A stretch of 64,000 bases of DNA from Actinomycetales bacterium Actino_02 (GCA_001603275.1 LUYM01000020.1:186001-250000), one strand, 5' to 3'; counted from the first letter of the stretch, positions 27,600 through 37,688 are shown. Notes: generated by a model not told the origin, from the sequence alone. A program made the numbers and translations.

Positions 27600-29464
27600 G
27601 CCGAGGGAGGCTTCCCTCCTGGCTGGCGGCGCTGGCCGTCTTGATGCTGACCGGCTGGTCGGCGGTGGTTGCCGCGCCGTCGGCCGTGGCCGCGTCCGGT
27701 GATCGGATCGACAGCCTCAACGTCGTCGCCACCGTGGACGAGCAGGGCTACGTCCATGTCACCGAGACCTTCGTCTGGCGGTTCGGATCCGGATCGGGAC
27801 GCCACGGCATCACCCGTACCCTGATCACTCGCGAGCCGGACGGCACCAGCGACTTCGACATGGTGTACCGGATCGACCAGATCACGGTGTCCAGCCCTGA
27901 CCCGCAGGTGGCCACGGATCTCCAGATCACCGACAGAGGCAGCGGGCGCGAGCAGTATCAGGAACTGAGAATCGGCTCACCGGACCAGACGGTCAGCTCC
28001 GACACGGCCACGTACGTGATCTCCTATCGGGAGCTGGGCTTGCTCCGCACGGCGAATGGCATCCCGCAGCTCTATTGGGATGTGACCGGCTCGTCGATGC
28101 CCGCGATCAGCGCCGCCCAGGTGGCGGTGAGTGTGCCCGGTGGAGCTCAGGACGCGGTCTGCTCGATCGCACGAGCGGGTCAGAGCGGGAGTTGCCAGGA
28201 AGCGAAAGTAGTCGGCCAGCAGGCCGTTTTCGCTGGTGCCGTCCCTTCCGGCGAGCTGATGACTGTCGCCGTGAAACTGGCCGATGGTGCGGTCACTAAT
28301 CCCAACGTCCTGCGCGAGGAGAGCGCCGACGCCATTGCCGCCCGTCAGACCGCCTGGCAGCTCGGTGGCTCGCTGGGGGTCGCGGCCCTGGTGCCGTTCG
28401 CCGGCTGGGCCTACCTGCGCCGCCGCACCCGCGACTACCGCTTCGCCGGCATGCCGCCGGGCACCATCCCGCCACCGGGAGTGGCGGCCACCGAAGTGCT
28501 TTCCGACCCGAAGCTGGAGATCCCGGTCTGCTTCGCGCCGCCACCGATCGCTGTCGCCGAGGCCGGCCTGCTGGTCGACGGCGAGTTGCAGGTGCGCGAC
28601 ACCACGGCAACCCTGGTCAGCCTGGCCGTCAGTGGGGCGGTCCGGTTGCGCAGTGACGAGATCCAGCAGGTGGAGCTGGTCGACCCGTCGGTTCGACTCG
28701 GCGGGCCGGAGCAGGTGCTGCTGGCGGAGCTGTTCCCCACGGCCGAGGTCGGCAGTCAGCGCGACTTGGGTGAGGCCGGCACGATGACCGATGCGCATGA
28801 GTCGGTTGGACGTGCCGTGATGAATCACGCCAGCCAGGAGGGCTGGTTCGCCCGCGAGCCCGGAGGCGTCGTCGGAGTGGGGCGCGGCCTGGCTAAGACA
28901 CTGTTCCCGCTGATCGTGGTGGGCTTCTTCGGGGTGAACGTGCTGGGCTCGATGGTGCTGTGGGCCCTGCCTGTGCTCGGCTCGCTGGTAATCACCTGGG
29001 TGGTGGTTCGAGCGCGACTGCGCCGCGGTCAGCGAACCGGGCTGGGCCGAGCGCTCACTGATCAGATCGAGGGCTTCCGGCTATACCTGGCAACGGCCGA
29101 GGCCGAGCAGTTGCAGTTCGAAGAGGGCGAGGACATCTTCAGTAAGTACCTGCCCTGGGCAGTGATGTTCGACCTGACGGAGCGCTGGACGAAAGTGTGT
29201 GAACGGCTGGTCGAGCTCGGCCGGATTCCCGACCTGACGCCCACCTGGTACTACGGTCCGAACTGGAGCCTGGCCACCATGGGCTGGCAGCTGAACCAGC
29301 TGGACACCTCGGTGATGGGCTCGATCGCCGAGGCCGCCCCCGCGTTCAGCTCCGACACCGGTTTCGGCAGTGGCGGTTCCGCCTTTGGCGGCGGTGACTT
29401 CGGCGGGGGCGGCGGTTTCAGTTCCGGCGGTGGTGGTGGCGGCGGTGGCGCCAGCAGCTGGTAG
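27596..29464 (+). CDS. DUF2207 membrane protein with Gly-rich C-terminus
   Basis: The 622-residue protein has a signal peptide, an extracytoplasmic DUF2207 domain ([22 protein letters not shown], then [14 protein letters not shown]), a membrane segment near residue 260, a pair of helices near 430-465 and a cytoplasmic region. The last 30 residues are almost all Gly, Ser and Phe ([16 protein letters not shown] and onward). Such proteins are common but unassigned in actinobacteria. The GTG start overlaps the smpB stop by 4 bp. Function is unknown. Confidence 0.86.
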   Translation: MSRGRLPSWLAALAVLMLTGWSAVVAAPSAVAASGDRIDSLNVVATVDEQGYVHVTETFVWRFGSGSGRHGITRTLITREPDGTSDFDMVYRIDQITVSSPDPQVATDLQITDRGSGREQYQELRIGSPDQTVSSDTATYVISYRELGLLRTANGIPQLYWDVTGSSMPAISAAQVAVSVPGGAQDAVCSIARAGQSGSCQEAKVVGQQAVFAGAVPSGELMTVAVKLADGAVTNPNVLREESADAIAARQTAWQLGGSLGVAALVPFAGWAYLRRRTRDYRFAGMPPGTIPPPGVAATEVLSDPKLEIPVCFAPPPIAVAEAGLLVDGELQVRDTTATLVSLAVSGAVRLRSDEIQQVELVDPSVRLGGPEQVLLAELFPTAEVGSQRDLGEAGTMTDAHESVGRAVMNHASQEGWFAREPGGVVGVGRGLAKTLFPLIVVGFFGVNVLGSMVLWALPVLGSLVITWVVVRARLRRGQRTGLGRALTDQIEGFRLYLATAEAEQLQFEEGEDIFSKYLPWAVMFDLTERWTKVCERLVELGRIPDLTPTWYYGPNWSLATMGWQLNQLDTSVMGSIAEAAPAFSSDTGFGSGGSAFGGGDFGGGGGFSSGGGGGGGGASSW

Positions 29465-29467
29465 CTG

Positions 29468-29836
29468 CTACTTCACTCCGACCAGGTCGCAGACGAAGAT
29501 CAGCGTCTCGCCCGGCGCGATCACGCCGCCGGCGCCGCGGTCACCGTAGGCCAGGTGCGGCGGGATTTCGAGGCGGCGGCGTCCGCCGACCTTCATTCCG
29601 ATCAGCCCGGTGTCCCAGCCGGTGATCACCCGGCGGGCGCCGAGCGGGAAGACCAGGGGAGCTCCGCGGTCGTAGCTGGAGTCGAACTCCTCGCCGCTGG
29701 AGTGAGCGACACCGACATAGTGCACAGCGACGGTCTTGCCGGCGACGGCTTCGGGGCCGGTGCCGACCTCAAGGTCGATGATCTGCAGTTCGGTGGGAGC
29801 TGGACCCTCGATCGGGTCGACGAATGGCTTGTCCAT
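29468..29836 (-). CDS. FKBP-type peptidyl-prolyl cis-trans isomerase
   Basis: The 122-residue protein is a complete single FKBP domain that isomerises prolyl bonds. Typical motifs are VAVHYVGVAHSSGEEFDSSY, GWDTGLIGMKVGGRRRLEIP and AYGDRGAGGVIAPGETLIF. It has no signal sequence and should be cytoplasmic. It is convergent with the DUF2207 gene (3 bp between stops) and divergent from ssrA. Confidence 0.95.
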   Translation of the reverse strand: MDKPFVDPIEGPAPTELQIIDLEVGTGPEAVAGKTVAVHYVGVAHSSGEEFDSSYDRGAPLVFPLGARRVITGWDTGLIGMKVGGRRRLEIPPHLAYGDRGAGGVIAPGETLIFVCDLVGVK

Positions 29837-29877
29837 GCGCGGAACCCTACCGAATCGGCACCGGTGCCCCGGCGGCG

Positions 29878-29883
29878 TATACT
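29878..29883 (+). promoter_or_regulatory. -10 element of ssrA
   Basis: TATACT lies 43 nt before the mature tmRNA 5' end, an expected distance for a precursor later trimmed by RNase P. The -35 region is weak. Confidence 0.55.
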
Positions 29884-29925
29884 TTGAAAACTGAGCGGGT
29901 CACACCGCGCAGGTACAACTCAACA

Positions 29926-30292
<367 letters not shown>

Positions 30293-30331
30293 GCTGCCCG
30301 ACCCACCCGGTCGGCGGCACTCTGCTGAGGG

Positions 30332-30366
30332 CAGCCCTCACCGATATCGGTGAGGGCTGTTTCTTT
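30332..30366 (+). terminator. intrinsic terminator of ssrA
   Basis: A perfect 28-bp palindrome, two arms of 14 nt beginning CAGCCCTCACCGAT, is followed by TTTCTTT. It is the strongest intrinsic terminator in the window and lies 40 nt beyond the tmRNA 3' end. Confidence 0.92.
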
Positions 30367-30428
30367 GTGAGTGCCGGTTGAGCGGTCAGTTTGCGGTCGA
30401 TTAGGCACCCTCCCCACTTTTCGGAGTA

Positions 30429-31949
30429 ATGCGCGTATCGCGGCCGATTAGCGTGATCTTCAGCATGAATAGCGGCGCCCCCTCCACGACCTCCAGCCAG
30501 CACCACATCATCGATGTGGTGCGCTGGTTGCTGATTGTGGCCACCGTGATGTTCGCTGCGGCCGGGCTCTGGATCCGCTACCGGTTCGGCGCCGTCCTGC
30601 TCGACCAGGTGCTGCTCAACCTTCCGGCGATCGGCGGAGGCGCCGGTGTCGGCAGCGGTGCTGTCGCAGTGGAGCTGGTCGGCTGGGTGATGGTCCCGCT
30701 CACGCTCGCTGCGGCGGTGTCGGTGGTGTTGGTCCGCCGAGGCCGACGAGCCGGACGGGTGCAGGGGCGGATCTCGATGCGTGCGATCTGGCTGCCGCTC
30801 CTGGCCGCCCTGGTTTCGCTGGCCAGCTTCTTGTCGATCACCGGGGTTCCGCAATATGTGTACTCCTTGAGCGATAGTCGATCCATCGAGCCTTACTACG
30901 TGACCCCGGCAATCACGGCCAAGCCCGCTCGGGCGCTCAACCTGATCACCATCTACCTGGAGTCCATTGAGGACACCTTCAGCGACACACAGCTGTTCGG
31001 CGAGGATCTGCTGGCTCCGGTCGAGCAGGCCACCCGTGACTGGTCGGTGTACCGAGATCTGCAGCAGCCGGCGACAGGCGGCTGGACGATGGCCGGCATC
31101 GTGGCAACCCAATGCGGGATGGCTCTGAAGAGCGACCTCCTGGAGGCCGGCTTCGACCCCAACGAGACCGGCGAACGCCTCGGCACCTACCTGCCCGGCG
31201 CGGTGTGTCTGGGAGACCTGCTGGGCCAGGCCGGCTACACCAGCACGTTCCTTGGTGGGGCCAGCAGTTCCTTCGCCGGCAAGGACACCTATCTGCACTC
31301 GCACGGCTACCAGACCGTCCTCGGGTTGGACGACTGGAAGCGGACCGGAGAAGCTGCCCAGGACATCTCCGATTGGGGGCTGTCCGACCAGCGCCTGTTC
31401 GCCCGGGCCAGCGCTGTGGTCGACGAGCTGCACGCCGCGCAGCGGCCGTTCAACCTCACCCTGCTCACCCTGGATACGCACGAACCGGCCGTCCTGCGGG
31501 ACTCCTGTCCAGCTTCGGGGCGCGAGCCGATGGCTGCCGCGACGCACTGCTCGATGCAGGCCGTGGCCGGCTTCATCGATCACCTGCGGGCGGCGGGCTA
31601 CCTGGCAGACACCGTCGTCATCGTTACCGGCGACCACCTCAAGGGGATCGGTGCCGGGACGGCGTTCTATGACGAGCTCTCCCAGGCATCGCAGCGGAGA
31701 ATCTTCTTCCGGCTTTGGAGCCCGGCCCCGGTTCGGCTGGAGGTGGCTGAGGGTGACCAGTTCTCGGTGCTGCCGACCACCTTGGAGGCGCTGGGCTTTT
31801 CGGTTGCCGGCGGCAGAGCAGGACTCGGCATGTCACTCATCGGCACTCGCCCGGTCGTGGGAGTGGCATTGGCGCTTCCACCTCAGGAATACGCCGCACT
31901 GCTCTCGGCGCCTTCGCGGACCTTCTATGCCCGGATCTGGGCTCGTTGA
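30429..31949 (+). CDS. OpgB/LtaS-like phosphoglycerol transferase of the alkaline phosphatase superfamily
   Basis: The 506-residue membrane enzyme has three N-terminal hydrophobic helices (about 30-50, 80-102 and 118-140) and an extracytoplasmic sulfatase-like domain. Active-site elements are E178 in NLITIYLESIED, the probable nucleophile T220 in GGWTMAGIVATQCG, THEP, and D-H in VTGDHLKG. GWTMAG...TQCG resembles OpgB/MdoB, which adds phosphoglycerol to envelope glycans, more than LtaS. A role in modifying a cell-surface polymer is inferred. Neither the ATG at 30429 nor the one at 30465 (MNSGAPSTT) has a good ribosome site, so the start is uncertain by 12 residues. Confidence 0.82.
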   Translation: MRVSRPISVIFSMNSGAPSTTSSQHHIIDVVRWLLIVATVMFAAAGLWIRYRFGAVLLDQVLLNLPAIGGGAGVGSGAVAVELVGWVMVPLTLAAAVSVVLVRRGRRAGRVQGRISMRAIWLPLLAALVSLASFLSITGVPQYVYSLSDSRSIEPYYVTPAITAKPARALNLITIYLESIEDTFSDTQLFGEDLLAPVEQATRDWSVYRDLQQPATGGWTMAGIVATQCGMALKSDLLEAGFDPNETGERLGTYLPGAVCLGDLLGQAGYTSTFLGGASSSFAGKDTYLHSHGYQTVLGLDDWKRTGEAAQDISDWGLSDQRLFARASAVVDELHAAQRPFNLTLLTLDTHEPAVLRDSCPASGREPMAAATHCSMQAVAGFIDHLRAAGYLADTVVIVTGDHLKGIGAGTAFYDELSQASQRRIFFRLWSPAPVRLEVAEGDQFSVLPTTLEALGFSVAGGRAGLGMSLIGTRPVVGVALALPPQEYAALLSAPSRTFYARIWAR

Positions 31950-31990
31950 GCTTCTCCGCCGCTGGATAAGGTGGGGCCACGGGAGGTGTG

Positions 31991-32548
31991 ATGGCCAGTT
32001 ACGGCGTTGGTGACTTACTGGTCGCGGGTATCGCGATCAGTGACGGTGTGTTCGACGGCACTGTGATCCTCCTAGTCGAGGCCGACGAGTCCGGCACGGT
32101 GGGTGTGGTGCTGAACCGCATCTCCGACCTGGATCTCCCCTCGGCCCTTCCGGCCTGGGCGGGCCTGGTCAGTGAGCCGGCCCGGCTGTTCGACGGCGGC
32201 CCCGTCTCGCAACAGGGTGCGATCTGCCTGGCGGAGCCGTCGCATGCCGGTGAGGAGCCGCCGGGTTGGCGTCCGATCTTCGGCAGGGTGGGGCTGCTGA
32301 ATCTGGAGACGCCCGTGGAGATCGCGTCCGGTGCCTACCGGCGGCTGCGGATCTTCGCCGGGTACGCCGGTTGGGATGCCGGCCAGCTGGAAAGAGAGCT
32401 TGAGCTGGGCATGTGGGAGGTGGTGCCGGCCTTGATCGAGGACGTCTTCGACACCCAACCGGCCAGCCTGTGGCGGCGGATACTACGTCGCCAAGGGGGA
32501 GAGCTCGCGCTGCTCTCTACCTGGACGGCGAACGCAGAACTCAACTGA
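31991..32548 (+). CDS. UPF0301/AlgH (YqgE) family protein
   Basis: The 185-residue protein is a complete YqgE/AlgH family member. Family signatures are GDLLVAGIAISDGVFDGTVILLVE, GVVLNRISD, LFDGGPVSQQGAICL and RIFAGYAGWDAGQLERELELGMWEV. GGGAGG upstream favours the ATG at 31991 over the GTG one codon earlier. The biochemical role is unknown. It precedes mtrA by about 50 bp. Confidence 0.93.
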   Translation: MASYGVGDLLVAGIAISDGVFDGTVILLVEADESGTVGVVLNRISDLDLPSALPAWAGLVSEPARLFDGGPVSQQGAICLAEPSHAGEEPPGWRPIFGRVGLLNLETPVEIASGAYRRLRIFAGYAGWDAGQLERELELGMWEVVPALIEDVFDTQPASLWRRILRRQGGELALLSTWTANAELN

Positions 32549-32563
32549 GCGCGCCTTGTCGCA

Positions 32564-32569
32564 TAGGAT
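32564..32569 (+). promoter_or_regulatory. -10 element of mtrA
   Basis: TAGGAT lies about 29 nt upstream of the mtrA start, leaving a short leader that contains the AAGGAGGG ribosome-binding site. The -35 is not clear. Confidence 0.45.
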
Positions 32570-32597
32570 TACGCTGTTGCAAGTCCAAGGAGGGAAG

Positions 32598-33314
32598 TTG
32601 CTTTCAGAGGCTCCCCGCACCGCACCGGCGCGGATCTTGGTGGTGGACGACGACGAGGCCCTCGCCGAGATGCTGCACATTGTGCTGGAGTCGGAGGGCT
32701 ACGACGCCCGGCTCTGCCACAACGGCGACACCGCCCTGGCCGCCTTCCACGACTACCGACCCGACCTCGTCCTCTTGGATCTGATGCTGCCCGGGCGCGA
32801 CGGCGTGGACGTGTGTCGCGACATCCGCGAGGAGTCCGGCGTGCCGGTGATCATGCTCACCGCCAAGTCCGACACCACCGATGTGGTGGACGGCCTGGCT
32901 GCCGGAGCCGACGACTACGTTCCCAAGCCGTTCAAGACCCAGGAGTTGATCGCCCGAATCAAGACCCGGCTGCGCCGCCACGTGGTGGCCGACTCCGACA
33001 ACGACACCTTGCGGATCGGCGACCTGGTGATCCGGGTCAACGAGCACACCGTCCGGCGTGGCGACAGTGAGATCACCCTGACCCCGCTGGAGTTCGATCT
33101 GCTGCTCGCGCTGGCCCGCCGGCCGCGACAGGCCTTCACCCGTGAGGTGCTTCTCGAGGAAGTGTGGGGTTACCGGCACGCCTCCGACACCCGGCTGGTG
33201 AACGTCCATGTGCAGCGGCTGCGCTCGAAGATCGAGAAGGACCCGGAGAAGCCGGAGATCATCGTGACGGTGCGCGGCGTCGGCTACCGCGCCGGTGAGC
33301 CCAAGTCGGCCTGA
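32598..33314 (+). CDS. mtrA: two-component response regulator MtrA
   Basis: The 238-residue OmpR-type regulator has a receiver domain (ARILVVDDDEALAEML, phospho-acceptor Asp in LVLLDLMLPGRDG, Lys in YVPKPF) and a C-terminal winged helix (LTPLEFDLLLALARRPRQAFTRE...HVQRLRSKIE). Position directly before mtrB and lpqB identifies it. MtrA is an actinobacterial regulator of cell division and wall genes. I chose the TTG at 32598 because AAGGAGGG lies 4 nt upstream; an ATG at 32556 in frame has no ribosome site. Confidence 0.95.
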   Translation: MLSEAPRTAPARILVVDDDEALAEMLHIVLESEGYDARLCHNGDTALAAFHDYRPDLVLLDLMLPGRDGVDVCRDIREESGVPVIMLTAKSDTTDVVDGLAAGADDYVPKPFKTQELIARIKTRLRRHVVADSDNDTLRIGDLVIRVNEHTVRRGDSEITLTPLEFDLLLALARRPRQAFTREVLLEEVWGYRHASDTRLVNVHVQRLRSKIEKDPEKPEIIVTVRGVGYRAGEPKSA

Positions 33315-34876
33315 TGAGACGCTGGCTGGCCCGGCTGAACCCGCTGCAGTTGTGGTCACGCTCGCTGCCGTACCGGGTGGTGACCAGCACCCTGCTGGCC
33401 GCCGTGCTGATTCTGATGGCCACCGGATGGTTCCTGACCGCCCAATCGGTCCAGGGAGTTATGGCCGGCAAGACCCAGGCCAGCCTCGCTGAGGCGTCTT
33501 CGGTGGTGGCCAGTATGCAGCGTGACCTTTCGGCCACCGACCCGCGAACCACTTCGCTGGGGGAGCGGATCACCCAGCTGACCAGGGAAGCCGCAAACCG
33601 CGGCAAGGTCGGCAATCAGTACTTCGTCGTGGTGGAGACCTCGATCGCCCAGATCGGAACCGAGGGAGTGGCGTCGTCCAGCATTCCGGACTCGATCCGC
33701 GTTGCCGCCGACGGGGACGGGCTGTGGAGCACCCCCACCGTGATCCGGTTCACCGACAGCCGGGCCGAGGAGCCTGGCTTGGTGGTGGCCGCCTTGCTGG
33801 TGGCTCCTGGACAGGAGCCGTACCGGATCTTCTTCCTGTTCTCGACCGCGCAGGAACAGCAGACGCTGGCCGTCGTCCAGCAGGCCACCTGGGCCACCGG
33901 GCTGTTCGTGATCGTCGGGCTGGCCGTGATGGTCTATCTGATCTCGCTGCAGATGCTGCGACCGGTGCGTGATGCCCGGCTGGCCGCCGAACGGCTGGCC
34001 GCTGGGCACCTGACCGACCGGATGAAGGTGACCGGTACCGAGGACCTGGCCGGTTTGGCCCGCTCGATGAACCACATGGCCGCCGAGCTGGAGCACAAGA
34101 TCACCGAGCTGGAGCACTTGTCGGCCGTCCAGCAGCGGTTCGTCTCCGACGTCTCCCATGAGCTGCGCACCCCGCTGACCACGATCCGAATGGCCAGCGA
34201 GGTGATCTACGCCCACCGGTTCAGCTTCGACGCCCCCTCGGGGCGGTCGGCAGAGTTGCTGGCTGCAGAGTTGGACCGCTTCGAGGAACTGCTGGCCGAC
34301 CTCCTGGAGATCTCTCGCTTCGACGCCGGTGCCGCCCAGCTCGCTCTGGACGATGTCGACCTGCACGGATTGTCGACCGAGGAGGTGTCCGGTGTGCAGC
34401 GGCTGGCCGAGGAGTCCGGCAGCACGGTGACCGTCCTTGCCAGCGGCAACTGCGTGGCCGAGGTGGATGGCCGCCGGATCCGGCGGATCCTGCGCAATCT
34501 GCTCACCAATGCGATCGAGCACGGCGAGGGAGGCCCGATCGTGGTCCAGGTCGCCGGTGATGAGAAGTCGGTGGCCATCGCCGTCCGCGATCACGGCGTC
34601 GGCTTCACCGTGGCCGAAGGCGGGCAGGTGTTCAACCGGTTCTGGCGAGCCGATCCGTCCCGTGGCCGTCGGGTCGGTGGCACCGGGCTGGGGCTGTCCA
34701 TCGCTTTGGAGGACGCACGGCTGCACGGTGGCTGGCTGACCGCCTGGGGACGTCCCGGGGAGGGTGCCCAGTTCCGGCTGACGGTGCCGCGCCGAGCCGG
34801 CGACACCGTCCGCTCATCGCCACTGCCGCTGATTCCCGATGATGTGAAGGAGGGGATCGATGCGATCAGTAGCTGA
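33314..34876 (+). CDS. mtrB: sensor histidine kinase MtrB
   Basis: The 520-residue kinase has two membrane helices (about 20-42 and 190-212) flanking an extracytoplasmic sensor domain, a HAMP linker, a dimerisation domain with the phospho-His in VSHELRTPLTTI, and an ATPase domain (N box NLLTNAIEHGEG, G boxes DHGVGF and GGTGLGLSI). It phosphorylates MtrA. Its ATG overlaps the mtrA stop by one base, and lpqB starts 17 bp inside its 3' end. Confidence 0.96.
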   Translation: MRRWLARLNPLQLWSRSLPYRVVTSTLLAAVLILMATGWFLTAQSVQGVMAGKTQASLAEASSVVASMQRDLSATDPRTTSLGERITQLTREAANRGKVGNQYFVVVETSIAQIGTEGVASSSIPDSIRVAADGDGLWSTPTVIRFTDSRAEEPGLVVAALLVAPGQEPYRIFFLFSTAQEQQTLAVVQQATWATGLFVIVGLAVMVYLISLQMLRPVRDARLAAERLAAGHLTDRMKVTGTEDLAGLARSMNHMAAELEHKITELEHLSAVQQRFVSDVSHELRTPLTTIRMASEVIYAHRFSFDAPSGRSAELLAAELDRFEELLADLLEISRFDAGAAQLALDDVDLHGLSTEEVSGVQRLAEESGSTVTVLASGNCVAEVDGRRIRRILRNLLTNAIEHGEGGPIVVQVAGDEKSVAIAVRDHGVGFTVAEGGQVFNRFWRADPSRGRRVGGTGLGLSIALEDARLHGGWLTAWGRPGEGAQFRLTVPRRAGDTVRSSPLPLIPDDVKEGIDAISS

Positions 34877-36581
34877 GCGGTTGGCCATCGTGCTGGCAAC
34901 AGTCCTTCTGGCCGGTTGCGCCTCGGTGCCGACCAGCGGCCCGGTCGCTCACCACACGCCGCAAGGGGCCAATGTGGACGGCGGAGTCCGAGTTGACCCG
35001 CTGCCGCCGTCGGATGGTGCCAGCCCGCTGCTCATCGTCGAGGGCTTCCTGCATGCAATGAGCACCTATCAGCCCGACTATGCGGTGGCGCGGAAGTACC
35101 TGACCGAGCAGGCCAGCAAGGAGTGGCATCCCGAGGACGGGGTGCAGGTGTACGCCGACGGTGTGCCGCTCACCGACGCCGGATCCTCGGTGCGACTGAT
35201 GGCTCAGCCGGTGGGACAGGTGGACGCCCGGGGGATCTACACCACCGCCGACGAGAAGGCCGACCCGATCAGGCAGGACTTCGCCCTGGTTAAGAACGCC
35301 GAAGGCCAATGGCGGATCTCCAAGCCGCCGGTCGGCCTGCTGCTGTCCCGCTATCTGTTCTCCACCGGATTCACCGATGTGAACTTGCACTTTCTCGACG
35401 CCACCGGCTCGGTGCTGGTGCCGGACTCCCGATTCTTCGCCAGCGGTGACCAGGCCATCCAGGCGGCCGTCGAAGCCGAGTTGGACGGTCCGTCCGATTG
35501 GCTGAAGCCGGCCGTGCAGCCGATCGACACTGCGGGCGTGAGCGTCGTCTCCCTCGACCTGGATCGGACGGGGTTGGTCAAGATCACGCTGGGTGGGATG
35601 GCCAGTTCATTGAGTGCCGCTGAGCGCCAGCGGCTGCTGGCTGAGCTGGCCTTCACCCTTTCCAGCTTCAGCCAAGTGACCGGACTCACCGTGGCCACCG
35701 ATGCCGGACCCTGGCTCGACCCGGCCGGGCGGGCGGTGGTCACTACGGCCAGCTACAGCCAGCTCAGTCCCGACAACTCCGGCTCATCGGGACTGTTGTT
35801 CGCCGTTGAGGGGGAGGATCGCAAGGTTCGCCAGGTGCGCAACATCAACGACAGCAGCCAGTCGGTTGAGGTGGTGAACGGCTTGACCTCGCCGGGTGCA
35901 CTGACCGCCAACGCCGCGGCCACCGAACTGGCTGCGGTGAGTGCGGACGGACGGGTGCTCGAGGTCAGTCGGATTGGTGAGACCAAGGCTCGGCAGCTGC
36001 GCACCGGCACCGAGCTGCTCCGGCCGGACTACGGACGCAATGGCGAGCTCTGGTCGGCCACGGCGGCGAGCATTCGCCAGTTGAAGGTCTTTCGCGCCGA
36101 CGCCGAGGTGCCGGTGGACACGTCCGCAGTGCCGGACCTGCCGGTGGTCGCCATGCGACTCTCCCCGGACGGAGTGCGGCTGGCTCTGGTGCTGAAGGTG
36201 GGCAAGGCGACCCAAGTGGGGCTGGCTACCATCGTCCGGCAAGGGGAGAGTCTCCGGCTGGGGAGCTGGCGGCCGCTCGCTCTCGCCGCCGGTGGCGCGA
36301 CGTCGGGTACAGCGAGCGATATCGGTTGGACGAATGCCACTGGTCTGGCTGTGTTGGTCACCGGGGACTCCGGAGACTCCAGCGTGCTGAAGTCCACTGA
36401 GGATGCCGACACCGTCACCGACCTCGGCCCAGGTGACGTCGGGCCGCTGGTCCAGCTCGCGGTCGCGCCCGGGCGATCCACCTTGGCCCGTAGTGCCGAA
36501 GGCAGCGTCTATCGCTACGACGGCGAGTTTGCCTGGCCGTTGACCATGTCGTCAGTGAGTTCGCTGGCCTACTCCGGCTAG
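34860..36581 (+). CDS. lpqB: lipoprotein LpqB
   Basis: The 573-residue lipoprotein has lipobox LAGC (Cys20), an N-terminal GerMN-type domain (about 200-300 region), and a C-terminal beta-propeller-like half. LpqB binds the extracytoplasmic domain of MtrB and modulates its signalling. AAGGAGG upstream of the ATG at 34860 lies within mtrB, so the three genes form one translationally linked unit. Confidence 0.95.
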   Translation: MRSVAERLAIVLATVLLAGCASVPTSGPVAHHTPQGANVDGGVRVDPLPPSDGASPLLIVEGFLHAMSTYQPDYAVARKYLTEQASKEWHPEDGVQVYADGVPLTDAGSSVRLMAQPVGQVDARGIYTTADEKADPIRQDFALVKNAEGQWRISKPPVGLLLSRYLFSTGFTDVNLHFLDATGSVLVPDSRFFASGDQAIQAAVEAELDGPSDWLKPAVQPIDTAGVSVVSLDLDRTGLVKITLGGMASSLSAAERQRLLAELAFTLSSFSQVTGLTVATDAGPWLDPAGRAVVTTASYSQLSPDNSGSSGLLFAVEGEDRKVRQVRNINDSSQSVEVVNGLTSPGALTANAAATELAAVSADGRVLEVSRIGETKARQLRTGTELLRPDYGRNGELWSATAASIRQLKVFRADAEVPVDTSAVPDLPVVAMRLSPDGVRLALVLKVGKATQVGLATIVRQGESLRLGSWRPLALAAGGATSGTASDIGWTNATGLAVLVTGDSGDSSVLKSTEDADTVTDLGPGDVGPLVQLAVAPGRSTLARSAEGSVYRYDGEFAWPLTMSSVSSLAYSG

Positions 36582-36630
36582 GGCTGTGGACGACTGAACA
36601 GCGGTCCTTGCCGAGGCCCACTGTGCAGGT

Positions 36631-37314
36631 GTGAGCTGGCAGCAGACGGGACAGGCGGCGGCCGAACTGGTGCTGGGTGCCACCTGCCCGGGCTGTCGGT
36701 GTTCCGGGCTCGGCCTGTGTGGCCGCTGCCTGGCCGCAATCCGCGCCACCAGGCCGTTTCGAGCCGCCGAGTTGACCGGCTTGCCACCGGTCTACGCGGC
36801 GGGCCCCTATGCCGGGGTCTTGAGGGACGTGCTGATCGCAGCCAAGGAACGCTCGGCATTGGGATTGCTGCCGATACTCGCCGAGCGGCTGGCAGCGGCG
36901 TTGGCGGCACTGCTCCTAGCCATCCCCAGCTCGCCGCTGCCGCCGGTGCAGCTGGTCAACGTTCCGACGCTGCGAGCTCGCGCCGCCGAGCGAGGCGTCG
37001 ACCACACCCGGGAGCTGACCCGGTTGGCGGCCGTGCGGCTGCGCCGGTTGGGAGTGGCGGTGACGGCGCGTCCGCTGCTGATGATCCAACGTCGGCCGCA
37101 GGACCAGTCGGAACTGACCCGTGACCAACGCTGGCGCAACCTCGAAGGGGCATTTCGGGCACGATCGGTCGGGTCGATGCCGGTCGTCCTGGTCGATGAC
37201 ATCGTCACGACCGGCGCCACCTTGGCTGAGGCCGTCCGAGCCTGCCAGGTGGCCGGGGGAGTTGTCTTGGGTTGTGTGACCGTGGCGGCAACAGCGAAAG
37301 GGGGCCCCTGCTGA
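36631..37314 (+). CDS. ComF-family phosphoribosyltransferase-like protein
   Basis: The 227-residue protein has an N-terminal zinc knuckle with cysteines in TCPGCRCSGLGLCGRC and a C-terminal phosphoribosyltransferase fold with the PRPP motif VVLVDDIVTTGATLAEA. ComF proteins take part in DNA uptake or nucleotide salvage; in actinobacteria the gene often sits between lpqB and hpf, as here. The GTG at 36631 has no strong ribosome site. Its stop lies within the loop of a terminator hairpin. Confidence 0.9.
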   Translation: MSWQQTGQAAAELVLGATCPGCRCSGLGLCGRCLAAIRATRPFRAAELTGLPPVYAAGPYAGVLRDVLIAAKERSALGLLPILAERLAAALAALLLAIPSSPLPPVQLVNVPTLRARAAERGVDHTRELTRLAAVRLRRLGVAVTARPLLMIQRRPQDQSELTRDQRWRNLEGAFRARSVGSMPVVLVDDIVTTGATLAEAVRACQVAGGVVLGCVTVAATAKGGPC

Positions 37315-37327
37315 GGCAGGGACCCCC
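37300..37327. terminator. bidirectional hairpin between comF and glnB
   Basis: GGGGGCCCCTGC and GCAGGGACCCCC pair around a TGAG loop between convergent comF and glnB. On the plus strand one C-A mismatch occurs, while on the minus strand that position is a G-U pair, so it is perfect for glnB. The minus-strand downstream sequence starts CTTTCGCTGT, only partly T-rich. The TGA of comF lies in the loop. Confidence 0.7.
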
Positions 37328-37349
37328 ATTCGGGTCGTTCGGTCGTGGA

Positions 37350-37688
37350 TCAGATGGCGGAAGAGTCGCTTTCGCCGGTCCGAACCCGAACAACGGTATC
37401 CACCGGGATAACCCAGACCTTGCCGTCGCCGACCTGGCCGGTGCGGGCGGCCTGGACGATGACACCAGTCAGCGCCTCGGCCTCCTCGTCATCGACCAGC
37501 ACCTCCAGGCGAACCTTGGTGATGAAGTCGATGGTGTACTCCTCACCGCGGTAGACCTCGACGTGACCCCGCTGACGTCCGTAGCCGGACACCTCGGAGA
37601 TGGTCATTCCACCCACGCCGTGCCGAACCAGCGCCTTCTGTACGGTCTCCAGCGCCTCCGGCTGGATGATGGCGGTTACCAGTTTCAC
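37350..37688 (-). CDS. glnB: nitrogen regulatory protein P-II
   Basis: The 112-residue trimeric signal protein senses 2-oxoglutarate, ATP/ADP and, after modification, nitrogen status. The T loop GYGRQRGHVEVYRGEEY contains Tyr51, the modification site that is adenylylated in actinobacterial GlnK. Pairing with amtB upstream indicates a GlnK-type role, blocking the channel when nitrogen is plentiful. Its ATG overlaps the amtB stop by 4 bp. No glnD is in the window. Confidence 0.95.
   Translation of the reverse strand: MKLVTAIIQPEALETVQKALVRHGVGGMTISEVSGYGRQRGHVEVYRGEEYTIDFITKVRLEVLVDDEEAEALTGVIVQAARTGQVGDGKVWVIPVDTVVRVRTGESDSSAI

Noticed and set aside
29380-29464. Gly-rich run as a tandem DNA repeat
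   Set aside because: It is the C-terminal coding part of the DUF2207 gene; such Gly tails are common in that family.
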